Shown: positions 31,738 through 40,246, numbered from the stretch's first letter. The stretch is 64,000 bases of DNA from Paenibacillus terrigena DSM 21567 (GCF_000374845.1 NZ_KB895414.1:1-64000); one strand, 5' to 3'. The notes: generated from the letters alone by a model not told the origin. Made by a program: numbers and translations.

Positions 31738-32625
31738 TTAGATTGTCTGTTTGGATATCGCCCCAAAATAGTCTAACACGACCTCACGGAATTCCAGAGC
31801 AGCCCGCGATATGTATCGGCTTTTATGCCATATTAATGCGATCTCTCGCACCAACTCGTGATCTTCAACTTGGAGATATGTGACATGTTCCCGTGAATTC
31901 CTTGCCGTGCTTGGCATGAAAGCTATGCCAATTTCTGCTTCTACAAGCGTACTTAGCCTTGCAGGTTCATCTCCCTCATACACATATCTAGGTACAAACC
32001 CCACCGATTTGCATACAGCATCCACTAAATCGCGAGTACCATAGCCTCTCTTTACACCGACAAAACACTCATCCCTTAGTTCAATCAAGGATATGCTGCT
32101 TCGGTCTGCCAGCCGATGCCCCTTGGGAACAGCTACAAGGATGGGGTCATTGAACACGATTTGACATTCAATGTCATCCCCTTGTATAGGAGGTGAGGAC
32201 AAGCAGAAATCGACCTCTCCTCGATGAAGAAGCGTAACCATTTCCTGCGTGGTCAGCATTTGCACATGAAATTGGATATGGGGCCGCTTTTTCCGAAACT
32301 CTCGAAGGATATTGGGTAACGTGCTTGCGGCGGTCACCGCCAATTCGAGTGTACCATGTTCCGGGCTGGATAAATTTCTAATCTCCTGCTTCCCCTGTTC
32401 CAATTCAAACAATGCCCTTTCTGCACGGCGAAGGAAGCTGCTTCCGAACTCATTCAGTCGCAGCTTCCTCCCTATTCGATCGAATAGAGGTACCCCTAAA
32501 TCCTCCTCCAAACGTTGAATCGTTTTGCTTAGTGATGATTGCGTAACGTGCAAACTTCGTGCTGCTTCGGTCACATGTTCCACTCGAGCGACCTCGATAA
32601 AATATTGCAGTTGAAGAAGCTCCAT
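31738..32625 (-). CDS. LysR-family transcriptional regulator
   Basis: 295 residues, start ATG 32625 with GGAGGGTGCGAA upstream. The winged HTH (residues 1-60: LQYFIEVARVEHVTEAARSL then HVTQSSLSKTIQRLE) is followed by a two-lobed co-inducer domain. It is divergent from an MFS exporter gene with 111 bp between the starts, the classic layout in which the LysR protein controls the neighbouring pump. Confidence 0.92.
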   Translation of the reverse strand: MELLQLQYFIEVARVEHVTEAARSLHVTQSSLSKTIQRLEEDLGVPLFDRIGRKLRLNEFGSSFLRRAERALFELEQGKQEIRNLSSPEHGTLELAVTAASTLPNILREFRKKRPHIQFHVQMLTTQEMVTLLHRGEVDFCLSSPPIQGDDIECQIVFNDPILVAVPKGHRLADRSSISLIELRDECFVGVKRGYGTRDLVDAVCKSVGFVPRYVYEGDEPARLSTLVEAEIGIAFMPSTARNSREHVTYLQVEDHELVREIALIWHKSRYISRAALEFREVVLDYFGAISKQTI

Positions 32626-32736
32626 TTCGCACCCTCCATTCATTCCTTTGAATCAATGAAATCATAACATAGAATGCATTGGAATAAATAACCGATTTCA
32701 AGTACGATGACATCAATACACTGGAGGGGGCCAAAA

Positions 32737-34122
32737 ATGAATGTTCACAGCAGGTGGTTGATGATTTCCGTTGGCCTTGGGATACTGTTGAACCCTTTAA
32801 ATTCTTCAATGGTTTCAGTTGCTATTCCAAGGCTGCAAAATGTGTTCCAACTTGACTTTACCGTTGTTTCCTGGATTATTTTTTCTTTCTACATTGCGAG
32901 TAGCATCGCTCAACCTGTCATGGGAAAGGCCAGCGATTTATTCGGTCGCAGGAGGATATTTCTTACCGGGCTTGTTGTAGCCTTCGTTGCATCATTATTA
33001 GCTCCACTATCACCAAACTTTGGGTGGCTCATCGTGTTCCGCGTTGTGCAATCCATCGGAACAAGCATGATGGTTGCCGTTGGCATGGCCATTGTGCGAA
33101 TTCATATTATGGAGAACCAAGCGACTGCACTATCGGTTTTGTCCATATTCCTATCTGGAGCGGCAGCCATTGGACCCTTTATTGGCGGGGTCATCATTCA
33201 CTGGTGGGGCTGGCCTGCTATTTTCTTTGTCAATATTCCGTTCGTGGTGGTGAGCTTTCTATTAGCTTGGAGGAATATTCCTAAAGATGAACCATCCACA
33301 TCCGTTGCACAGGGCATGTCCTTTCGTAAATGGGTGGATTTGATAGATGCATCAGGGATCCTGCTATTCACAGTGGGTCTGGTTGTCCTGCTCGCTTCAT
33401 TACTGTCAGCAAAATCATCTGGGCATGTCTCAGTTGGGCATGTCATTGTCGGGTTGATAGGCCTCGTGGTGCTTGTGGCTTTCGTACGACATGAGTTAAA
33501 AGCGAAGTCACCCTTTATTCCTTTGCGCACATTCGCCAAATATCCTGCGATGACTTGGGTCAATGTCGAATTCATGCTCGTTAACGTACTTTTTTATTCG
33601 CTCTTTTTCGGGCTTCCGTCCTACTTGCAAATGGTACGTCATGTCAGCGAGTTCCATACAGGGATTCTCATGCTAAGCTTAGGCTTGTGCTCACTCATCA
33701 CGTCTCCAATAGCAGGCCGATGGATCGATAAATCAGGACCCAGGCCAGCATTGCTCATGTCTGGAATACTGATGACATTCGGGTCAGTGTGGATCGTGAC
33801 CTTGAATCAAACTTCGCCGGTTATCAGTGTATGTCTGGCGTTAGCTGCATTCGGTATTAGCAACGGGTTGAACAATGTCGGTATGCAAGCGGCCTTATTT
33901 CAAAGTTCTCCAAAAGAAATGATCGGTGTAGCATCCGGAATATTTAATACATCAAGATACCTGGGAACCATTCTCTCTTCATTGTTGATAGGCATCGTAA
34001 TGGGAGGCAACTTCAGCTTCGAAGGATTTCGGGTGCTTGGGATGATCCTCACGGGCATTGCATTGTCCTTGGTATTCATGAGTAGGCGTCGCCGGGAATC
34101 AGGGCAGTTGGGAGAGTCGTAA
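32737..34122 (+). CDS. MFS multidrug exporter (DHA2, EmrB/QacA type)
   Basis: 461 residues from ATG 32737 with GGAGGGGG upstream. Fourteen predicted membrane helices. Motif A is visible as GKASDLFGRRRIF between helices 2 and 3, and the helix-5 motif C region as GAAAIGPFIGGVII, which marks drug:proton antiporters. Substrate unknown. Likely regulated by the divergent LysR gene. Confidence 0.9.
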   Translation: MNVHSRWLMISVGLGILLNPLNSSMVSVAIPRLQNVFQLDFTVVSWIIFSFYIASSIAQPVMGKASDLFGRRRIFLTGLVVAFVASLLAPLSPNFGWLIVFRVVQSIGTSMMVAVGMAIVRIHIMENQATALSVLSIFLSGAAAIGPFIGGVIIHWWGWPAIFFVNIPFVVVSFLLAWRNIPKDEPSTSVAQGMSFRKWVDLIDASGILLFTVGLVVLLASLLSAKSSGHVSVGHVIVGLIGLVVLVAFVRHELKAKSPFIPLRTFAKYPAMTWVNVEFMLVNVLFYSLFFGLPSYLQMVRHVSEFHTGILMLSLGLCSLITSPIAGRWIDKSGPRPALLMSGILMTFGSVWIVTLNQTSPVISVCLALAAFGISNGLNNVGMQAALFQSSPKEMIGVASGIFNTSRYLGTILSSLLIGIVMGGNFSFEGFRVLGMILTGIALSLVFMSRRRRESGQLGES

Positions 34123-34181
34123 CAGCTCGAAGAATTTTTGTCGGCCCAAGAGATAAGCAATACGCTTCAAATCTCGACAAT

Positions 34182-34225
34182 AAAAAACGGGTCTTTAAAT
34201 TACTCATTCGTAATTTAAAGACCCG
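34182..34225 (-). terminator. Terminator of tRNA-Leu
   Basis: A perfect 15-bp stem (34189-34203 with 34210-34224, GGGTCTTTAAATTAC) with a 6-nt loop, followed on the minus strand by TTTTTT. It begins 20 bp after the tRNA 3' end. Confidence 0.95.
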
Positions 34226-34243
34226 TTTAATTGATTTAGATGA

Positions 34244-34327
34244 TGCGGTCAAGAGGACTCGAACCTCCACGATATTGCTACCACACGGACCTGAACCGTG
34301 CGCGTCTGCCAATTCCGCCATGACCGC
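34244..34327 (-). tRNA. tRNA-Leu (anticodon CAG)
   Basis: 84 nt on the minus strand. Acceptor GCGGTCA pairs with TGACCGC with discriminator A. The D arm GGCGGAATTGGCAGACGC, anticodon loop TTCAGGT, a long class-II variable arm and the T arm GGTTCGAGTCC are all present. CCA is not encoded. No other tRNA is adjacent. Confidence 0.96.
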
Positions 34328-34585
34328 ATATATGATGTAGTATTTCGCGATTTCACACCGCGTAATATTCGAAGTTCCGCGTAAGACTTTTTCGGACGGC
34401 TGACGAAAGGCTAACGATAGGTTATCGTCAATCTTTTCCGTCGACCGCGCTTTATTTTAGCCGTGCGCGCCTCCAACTACGTGAGATTTATAATACCACG
34501 CCAATTTATGGACGTCAATATGTTGCAAATTTCTTTAATCAGCGTTATTACAAGAATGTACGTTCATTTTTTAGGAGGTATCTAC

Positions 34586-34889
34586 ATGCGATCTGATCCG
34601 TATGTCGACGTAATTCAATGCGGCATGCAGCGGGCGACAACTGTGCTGGCGGAGGTTCGGCGTTCGGCGAGATTTGTGCAATCGCGGAATCAAAGTTTAC
34701 GATGTAGTGCGTACGGCAATAGGGATTGAAGCGAAGTATCAATTTCGCGGCTATCACGGTAACTTTTCGATGCTATGGTCGCTAGTGCAGGCGGACGTTT
34801 CGGTGCGGATGTGTGCGTACATGGGGCTGGATATATCGGAGTTCGTACGTCATGATTTAGAGGAACATGAGCGGGAGATTATACATTGA
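34586..34889 (+). pseudogene. Frameshifted small unknown ORF
   Basis: ATG 34586 follows TAGGAGGTATCTAC, a strong site. The first frame (MRSDPYVDVIQCGMQRATT...) stops at 34728. An overlapping frame from about 34674 gives a protein-like stretch to 34889 (KVYDVVRTAIGIEAK, FSMLWSLVQADVSVRM, HDLEEHEREI). One indel near 34660-34680 would join them into ~100 residues. Family not recognised; it borders the phage remnant. The 258 bp between it and the tRNA hold one small hairpin (AACGATAGGTTATCGT) and no gene. Confidence 0.4.
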
Positions 34890-34900
34890 AATAAGAAAAT

Positions 34901-34952
34901 GCGCCCTCTATCGGTATTGACGCTTGAAGCGTCGTTAATGCAATAGAGGCGC
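34901..34952. repeat. Nested hairpin
   Basis: GCGCCCTCTAT (34901-34911) pairs with ATAGAGGCGC (34943-34952) with one bulge, enclosing a second stem GACGCTT/AAGCGTC. It follows the small ORF and could terminate it; there is no T tract. Confidence 0.6.
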
Positions 34953-35005
34953 TGTGATGTACAATAAACCACCGAAAAATAAACGATAAATACTACTACT
35001 TTGAA

Positions 35006-36303
35006 CTATTTAGCCAACGATTCTTTAAGCTCTAGTTTACTTTGCTTAATGATATTCTCATATGCCTCATCGACTGTTTTTTTACCATCAATCGCATTTT
35101 GTGCTTCAGTGTTAATACTCACATAATGTTCCCTACCAAAACCTACTCCCTTTTTAAGAGACGACTTTATAGGTTTTAATTTATAAAACGCACTTACGTC
35201 TATACCAAGACCACTTTCTGTCATCAAACCAGGTCTTGATAAAATGTCACTACTCAATGTTCTGGATTGTAACTTCGCTACTTCTTCACTGTTAATATAG
35301 CTTATGAATTTCCACGCTTCACTTAAATGAATAGTATTCTTAGTTATACTAAATATATGATCTACGGATACTCGGTCTGAATATTCGTTATTATTAGGAT
35401 TAATAGGATAAGTCACTATCCCCCACTGGAATGGTTTGAAATTTTTATTAAACTCTTTTTCACTTTTCATTGTCTTTATATATTGAGAAGAATTTAATTG
35501 CATAGCTACACGACCTTGTATGAATAAATCCTCTGGTTGCTCATCAAGTACCCCTGGTTGAACAGCGCCCGCTCTGTACGCCTCAACTGCATTAACAAAA
35601 ATTTTCTTCCATTCACTCGTCCCTAAAGCTGATTCTTTCTTATCTATTTGTTGCAAACCAGACGTAACCCCAATTGAGTTAAACAATCCATAGAATCCAA
35701 ATAATGAATTCATCGAGAAGCCATATATTTTATTACCCTTATTATCTGAATTTGGGAACCTTTTTGCTAAATCAAGGATTTCAGTCCATGACATTTTATC
35801 CGTAGGTAAAGGTATTTTAAATTCTTCAAATAATTCCCTATTAAAATATAATGCGTCCGTACTGAAATCCGGAGACAATCCATATAACTGACCATCGTTT
35901 TGTTTCAAAATTTCTATAACACCGGGGAAATAATTATCAATATCAAAATCATTTTGTTTCATCAATACATCCAAGCTATAAAGGAACCCTTTCTCAATTA
36001 GGTGATTATACATCACTAAATTCAAATCTAGTATATCAGGGCTACTCTCTGATAACATTTTCTCGTATTTTTCTGGATTATAAATATCCTCTGGTCTTAT
36101 CTCTACTGGTTCTAATGTAATGTTAGGATATTTCATCATAAATAAATTTCCGTATTTTTCTAAAAAATAATCGGTGAATACGTTGCTACTTTTAATATCT
36201 GTTTTTCTACATCCCCTCCCTTTTCTTTTGTACATCCTAGCATCGTGCTAATTAACACAATAGTCATACAAATCAATAAGGTATTAGATAATTTATTTTT
36301 CAA
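35006..36303 (-). pseudogene. Extracellular solute-binding lipoprotein, frameshifted
   Basis: Start TTG 36303 with GAGGTGGAA upstream. The first frame gives a lipoprotein signal peptide (lipobox region STMLGC) and the start of the mature chain (KQILKVATYSPIIF), then stops. The second frame takes over at the same place with LEKYGNLFMMKYPNITLE and runs ~380 codons of a family 1 solute-binding protein to 35006. The switch falls in a run of six A on the plus strand (36163-36168); one more base restores a single ~430-residue frame. No permease genes are nearby. It could be a pseudogene, a slippage-expressed gene or a sequencing error. Confidence 0.75.
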
Positions 36304-36409
36304 TTTTCCACCTCGTATTTTTATTGGAATTTTTACAGATACTCCAAGTTTATTGAACACTTGTCAAACACCAAGTTGTATGTATACATGTCCCCCCCTA
36401 TTTTGATAT

Positions 36410-36523
36410 TTAGCACTATAATTTTACATTAAAAACACATAATAGTCGCCATAATTTTTCCTTAATAAGTAAATTAATTCAATTATTTATGATAATTTAG
36501 TTAATTATAACATTTAGTGCTAA
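36410..36523. repeat. Inverted repeat between divergent secreted-protein genes
   Basis: TTAGCACTA (36410-36418) and TAGTGCTAA (36515-36523) are exact reverse complements about 100 bp apart, in the very AT-rich 300-bp gap between the solute-binding pseudogene and the small secreted-protein pseudogene. It could be a paired operator; otherwise this gap shows only AT-rich promoter-like sequence. Confidence 0.4.
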
Positions 36524-36609
36524 TTATTCAAAAATGCGTATTGTTTTATTATGGAAAATATGTAATATTAATCAATGTAATTAAAATACTATTTTATGAG
36601 GTGTTTACA

Positions 36610-36932
36610 ATGAAATCTATCCAACGCATTCTAGCAACTTCCGTCCTTTCCCTCTCATTACTAGCCGGAGCCTCTACTCTCTAGCCGCCCCTGCACCAGT
36701 TTCTGGAGATTCAGAACAATCTAATGTTGTGCAGCCCCTTAGTCAGAAAAAATGGATTTCTAATTACACGGTTAATTTTTATAACGAGCCGATTGCAAAT
36801 CCATATTTCTACGCTAAAGACGGTTTTTACGGTAATCTAACACTAGTGAAGCCTATTGATCTTGGTAATGGCGGCTGGCAGGGTGTTTATGAAGGTTGGG
36901 TCACAAAAGATATCAATTTAAAAACAGAATAA
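36610..36932 (+). pseudogene. Small secreted protein, frameshifted in its signal peptide
   Basis: ATG 36610 after GAGGTGTTTACA starts a signal peptide (MKSIQRILATSVLSLSLLAG) that hits TAG. A frame shifted by two bases continues directly with LAAPAPVSGDSE and ~75 residues ending at 36932. The break is in a CT repeat (CTCTACTCTCTAG); one extra CT restores a ~108-residue secreted protein. Family unknown; the mature part is rich in aromatic residues and Gly (GFYGNLTLVKPIDL, GNGGWQGVYEGW). Confidence 0.65.
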
Positions 36933-36957
36933 GTATAAAATAAGAGCGTTTCCATAA

Positions 36958-36990
36958 GGCCAATCAATCTAGCTGATTGGTCTTTCTTTT
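36958..36990 (+). terminator. Terminator after the small secreted-protein pseudogene
   Basis: GGCCAATCA (36958-36966) pairs with TGATTGGTC (36974-36982), followed by TTTCTTTT. Confidence 0.8.
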
Positions 36991-37022
36991 AACCTTTCAT
37001 TATCGTTCCGCGTTTTGTTGCG

Positions 37023-37277
37023 TTATTCTGTTTTACTTTGTTCCCTTGCTTTGTCCACCGCAGCCTCTGCGAGAATATACGCCACGACCGCACCAACCAC
37101 GCAAATAATTCCAGTAATCTGCGTCACCGTTTCCGCGCCTGCACCGCCGGCCACCAATACGCTAGTGCCGAGCGCCGCCACCAACGCCCAAAACTTCCGA
37201 CTCGCCAATTTACGTTTCCAGTCACTTATACCGCCTCTTTCGTCGTAATATTTACCGTCTTCGTCGTCGCATCCCAT
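37023..37277 (-). CDS. Phage holin-like protein
   Basis: 84 residues as the longest frame. The core WKRKLASRKFWALVAALGTS, a hydrophobic helix (~30-48), a second (~53-70) and a charged tail resemble small class II holins beside phage amidases. No good start with a ribosome site is visible: the ATG at 37277 lies inside the amidase gene, and the position expected from homology (after GAGGCGGT) reads ATA. It may therefore be broken. It lies directly downstream of the amidase. Confidence 0.55.
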   Translation of the reverse strand: MGCDDEDGKYYDERGGISDWKRKLASRKFWALVAALGTSVLVAGGAGAETVTQITGIICVVGAVVAYILAEAAVDKAREQSKTE

Positions 37278-37903
37278 GCTATATTCATGCCAAGAGCTTC
37301 CGCCACCAACCGGATCGGCACTTTCCTAATGCCCGCCTCCACTCCGCCGACTCCGACCTTCTTACCGTTAACGTTTATCCTGACCTCTTCCGTCAATTTG
37401 ACGTCCTCCTTCTGGTTCAACTTAGCATCTACACTCGTAATAAACGCTTTCCACCCAATCCACCTGCCGCCATCGTACATAAAACGCGGACATATCTTAC
37501 CGGACCAATCGAAGTGGCGACGTAGTCGATCCGTCCCCCAGCTACGTTCCTTTAGCATCTTGGCGACTAGTTCCGCAGCGTTGTCTAGCGTCTTCGCGTA
37601 GTTGCCGCTATTGCAGATTTCGATTCCTATTGATGTTCGGTTTCCGGAATTATTACCGCTACCATCGCCGGCATGCCACGCGTTTTCGTTAAGTGGACAT
37701 TCGATTGCCTGGCGTTCGTCCACCGCGATGTGGAACGATGCTTGGCGGGGATTTGTCGGATTAGTTAACCAGTCGCGTTCGTTGCGTGCCGTCGAACTCG
37801 GATTTCCCGTATTATTAATCGTGATCGTCGTCGCCGTCATTTTGTACGCGGGTCTCCGTTTACAGGCAGTTCCATGAGATATGTGTAAAACAACGTATTC
37901 CAT
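37226..37903 (-). CDS. Prophage N-acetylmuramoyl-L-alanine amidase, zinc ligand replaced
   Basis: 225 residues with GGAGGAATGAAGT upstream of the ATG. An Amidase_2 domain (about 20-140) has ASFHIAVDE, NENAWHAGDG and RHFDWSGKICP. The first zinc ligand is expected as His in ITIHNTGNP, but here the codon is AAT, giving ITINNTGNP. The enzyme would therefore be inactive or altered. The C-terminal part (INVNGKKVGV ... VPIRLVAEALGMNIAWD) is a copper-amine-oxidase-N-like domain common in Paenibacillus cell-wall proteins. Part of a phage lysis cassette with the holin genes. Confidence 0.75.
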   Translation of the reverse strand: MEYVVLHISHGTACKRRPAYKMTATTITINNTGNPSSTARNERDWLTNPTNPRQASFHIAVDERQAIECPLNENAWHAGDGSGNNSGNRTSIGIEICNSGNYAKTLDNAAELVAKMLKERSWGTDRLRRHFDWSGKICPRFMYDGGRWIGWKAFITSVDAKLNQKEDVKLTEEVRINVNGKKVGVGGVEAGIRKVPIRLVAEALGMNIAWDATTKTVNITTKEAV

Positions 37904-37926
37904 ACTTCATTCCTCCGTTTATTGTC

Positions 37927-38120
37927 TTATTTATCGTTGGGCATTCGTTCTTTCAAGCCTCGGATCTCCGAAATGATTACGTCGTATTTTTCGGAGAACT
38001 TATCGAGCAACGACTGAAGGCGGCCTTCACGTTCACGTTTCGCTTTCATTACGAGATCAGAAGCCAAACAAAAAGAGCCGCGAACGGCCCTTGCGTTAGA
38101 AAATACTTAAGTACGTCCAT
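37927..38120 (-). pseudogene. BhlA/UviB-type holin, frameshifted
   Basis: ATG 38120 starts MDVLKYFLTQGPFAALFVWL, the hallmark membrane segment of BhlA/UviB proteins, then stops after LLIS. The next frame continues as VMKAKRERE, LQSLLDKFSEKYDV and EIRGLKERM to 37927, the usual charged tail. One missing base near 38050 separates them. In phages this gene lies just before the amidase, as here. Confidence 0.8.
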
Positions 38121-38304
38121 CTCCAATATCGATTGTCTCCTCCGTTTCTGCCGCGGTTTCGTCGCGCTCAATCTCCGCGTGAGCAAGCGCAATTTGATCG
38201 TCAAGTGCACGAAGAATATCCGCTTGTTTACCTTTATGCATGGCGGCTACTGCGGATATAACCGCGGATAGCTCCGGAATTGGATCGATACGTTGACCAT
38301 GCAA
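38107..38304 (-). pseudogene. C-terminal scrap of a phage tail-associated protein
   Basis: An open frame with helical, acidic content (ELSAVISAVAAMHKG, ALDDQIALAHAEIERDE) that ends overlapping the BhlA start. It looks like the tail of a larger baseplate or fibre gene joined by deletion to the Dit remnant. No start with a ribosome site is present. Family not certain. Confidence 0.45.
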
Positions 38305-38647
38305 CTGCCTACCTGCCCATCTAGCGCAAGCGTTCCGTTATTGACAACGCGATAGATGCGGTTGGGCAAGTCCGAAAACTCTAACGAAATCTCCTTCCGA
38401 TTGCCGTTAAAAAGCCGCGCCAGCCTCGTTAGAGCTACGTGAAACTGAGCCGGTGATGCTTCGATATACAACGTCAAGTCAATGCGTCGCGGATATCGTA
38501 TGTTGAGCCGAATGATAGCTCGCCGTCTTGTCCCGCAATCTTCACAGTCGAATCGCTAACTTCCGGTAAAATAGGAAGACGCCGCTCAAAAAGAGCAGCG
38601 CCTAACGTTGATACCCAAATTCCGTTAATCTTTACATCGTAGTTCAA
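38247..38647 (-). pseudogene. Siphophage distal tail protein (Dit), frameshifted and truncated
   Basis: TTG 38647 with GGGGGTGAAG upstream begins MNYDVKINGIWVSTLGAALF and ERRLPILPEVSD, typical of Sipho_tail/Dit proteins. The frame stops at about 38474, and a frame one base away goes on with RRIDLTLYIEASPAQFHVAL to 38247. Only ~130 of the usual ~240 codons remain, so there is both a one-base loss and an internal deletion. Confidence 0.75.
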
Positions 38648-38703
38648 GACGCCTTCACCCCCGTAGACCGCAGCCTTGTCGCCACTCGTTCGCGCTCGGA
38701 ATA

Positions 38704-38796
38704 TTACGTCTCAATGTCCGCACGATCTTTGAGAACGACGTCGCTGACCGACATGTCGATATGGTTCACAATCTGCGAAGCTGGCTGAAACGAAGA
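38704..38796 (-). pseudogene. End of an upstream phage tail gene
   Basis: About 30 codons ending QIVNHIDMSVSDVVLKDRAD, directly before the Dit start. It reads like the C-terminus of a phage structural protein whose remainder has been deleted. The phage similarity stops here; a hairpin AAAGGGC/GGCCCTTT (38796-38832) and a MITE-like palindrome follow. Confidence 0.4.
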
Positions 38797-38846
38797 AAGG
38801 GCACAATCGTTATTCGAGTATAGTGGCCCTTTAATTGCTATAAAAA

Positions 38847-38912
38847 TGCACCCCCTAGAATTACATCGGATTAACCTAAGGGTTTTTCTAATGTTTATTC
38901 TAAGGGGTGCAC
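38847..38912. mobile_element. 66-bp MITE-like palindrome (paired IS-type ends)
   Basis: TGCACCCCCTAGAAT (38847-38861) is the inverted copy of ATTCTAAGGGGTGCA (38898-38912) with one mismatch. The interior contains a further CTAATG/CATTAG pairing and an AACCC/GGGTT pairing. The ends resemble the terminal inverted repeats of IS3-like elements, but no transposase gene is present. It marks the boundary between phage remnant and ordinary genome. It could also work as a terminator, because TTTTTAT follows on the minus strand. Confidence 0.5.
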
Positions 38913-38924
38913 TTCAAAGGTGCT

Positions 38925-39137
38925 TTAAGCAACTTTTATTTGACCATCAGATGTTTTAACGATCCTTTTTCTGCATTTTGTGCATTTGAAGCTCCCACCG
39001 ATTAACTTGAAATTATTCCCACATACTGGGCAATCTACCGCTTCTGCTGCTTTCCATCTTTTATTTCCCATAGTAATCCCAATAAGGACTGCTATTGCAG
39101 ATATAATAAAAATAATAAAAATGATCAATTTAAGCAT
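38925..39137 (-). CDS. Small membrane protein with zinc ribbon
   Basis: 70 residues from ATG 39137 with GAGGTG upstream. One N-terminal membrane helix (LKLIIFIIFIISAIAVLIGI) is followed by a zinc-ribbon with two CxxC pairs, CPVC and CTKC. Probably a small membrane-bound zinc protein of unknown function. Confidence 0.65.
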   Translation of the reverse strand: MLKLIIFIIFIISAIAVLIGITMGNKRWKAAEAVDCPVCGNNFKLIGGSFKCTKCRKRIVKTSDGQIKVA

Positions 39138-39232
39138 ATGGTTCACCTCTACTTTTTCATCATTTTACCACATAGAGGCGGTGTTTAAGAATATTAATAT
39201 AACGTCGCCCCTTGAAGAGACGACGTCATCCC

Positions 39233-39559
39233 TCAATCAAATAGGTCTCCGAATACGTCCAGAACCGATTTTTTCTTCTTATGCTTGTTATTGTAATGTG
39301 GTTGATTGTGATTGTGCTGATTATTGTGTGAGTCGTAGCGATGTCGGTCATCATCATAGGAGTCTCTTCTAGCGTGCTTATCATGCTCATCATCATACCA
39401 TTGATTGAATGCCGGTCTGATCTCACGAACACCGCTCATCAGCTTCTCAAGCTCTCCACGATCAAGCCATACGCCTTTGCATGATGGACAGATGTCAATT
39501 AAGATTCCATCCTTCTCCACCTCACGCATCCGCGTATCATGACATACTGGACAATTCAT
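39233..39559 (-). CDS. TFIIB-type zinc-finger protein with His/Asp-rich tail
   Basis: 108 residues. The N-terminal zf-TFIIB domain has CPVC near the start and CPSC at ~24-27 with GVWLDRGELEKL, the family signature. Residues ~55-95 are rich in His, Asp, Asn and Tyr, then KKKK. The tail may bind metal or be disordered. Function unknown; such genes are widespread in Bacillota. Confidence 0.8.
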   Translation of the reverse strand: MNCPVCHDTRMREVEKDGILIDICPSCKGVWLDRGELEKLMSGVREIRPAFNQWYDDEHDKHARRDSYDDDRHRYDSHNNQHNHNQPHYNNKHKKKKSVLDVFGDLFD

Positions 39560-39635
39560 TCATACACTCCCTTTCGGACCCTGTTCACACGCAGGGTTAG
39601 ATTATATTACGTTGTCCCAATCCCGTGGGTTTCAT

Positions 39636-39857
39636 TTATTCGAATGGATTTATGCGTTCCATCGTAAAAGGCGTAATCGAATAGCTTCGGTCGAGCTTCA
39701 CAATTCGTTTATTCGGCCGTCTTATCATCACGGTACTGTCATCCCAAGCGACAACTATCCCAATGACATCATTGATTTCAAGCGCATCACGCACCACACG
39801 GACCTTCGTTCCATCGAGTCGATATTGATTCAACTGCTCATCTGTTAATACTTCCAT
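39636..39857 (-). CDS. Conserved small protein of unknown function
   Basis: 73 residues from ATG 39857 preceded by AAGGAG. The sequence is mostly beta-strand-like (TKVRVVRDALEIND, GIVVAWDDSTVMIRRP), suggesting an SH3-like or OB-like small barrel. No motif allows a function. Confidence 0.6.
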   Translation of the reverse strand: MEVLTDEQLNQYRLDGTKVRVVRDALEINDVIGIVVAWDDSTVMIRRPNKRIVKLDRSYSITPFTMERINPFE

Positions 39858-39916
39858 CGTATATTCTCCTTCAAAAAAGAGACCGAACAGCAAGCTGTTC
39901 AGTCCCTGTAAGTTGA

Positions 39917-40246
39917 TTATTGTTCTACATGCTTCTTCAAATCATTCGTCTCGAACCAGTAATCAAGCACCTTCGACGACATTACCCGATTTCTTACGTA
40001 TGACACTTGATGCGGCGTGAAATGACTGTTCCATTCATATCCAAGCTCATCGCATAATTTAACAATCGTGAGCAGCTCCGACCAAGCAACATAGCGTTTG
40101 TACCAGAAAAATTGAGGGTGTTCAATCATATAGGGATAAAGATCGTCAAATTCGGTATGCTTACAATCCAAGGCACGTTCAAAATGGACTTTCGCGTCAT
40201 TTAACTTCTTCATGAAAAATGCATCAGAAACCTGTTCATTCCCCAT
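39917..40246 (-). CDS. Conserved protein of unknown function
   Basis: 109 residues, soluble, helical and aromatic-rich (FWYKRYVAWSELLTIVKL). No known domain recognised. Its N-terminus (KKLNDAKVHFERAL) resembles the host-like N-terminus of the chimeric ORF at 6452 (EKLLEAKTHFNRAL), so the two may be distant relatives. Confidence 0.6.
   Translation of the reverse strand: MGNEQVSDAFFMKKLNDAKVHFERALDCKHTEFDDLYPYMIEHPQFFWYKRYVAWSELLTIVKLCDELGYEWNSHFTPHQVSYVRNRVMSSKVLDYWFETNDLKKHVEQ

Noticed and set aside
34244-34327. Prophage attachment site in the tRNA-Leu
   Set aside because: The phage remnant lies on the 5' side of the tRNA, and I found no repeat of the tRNA 3' end near 38.8 kb.
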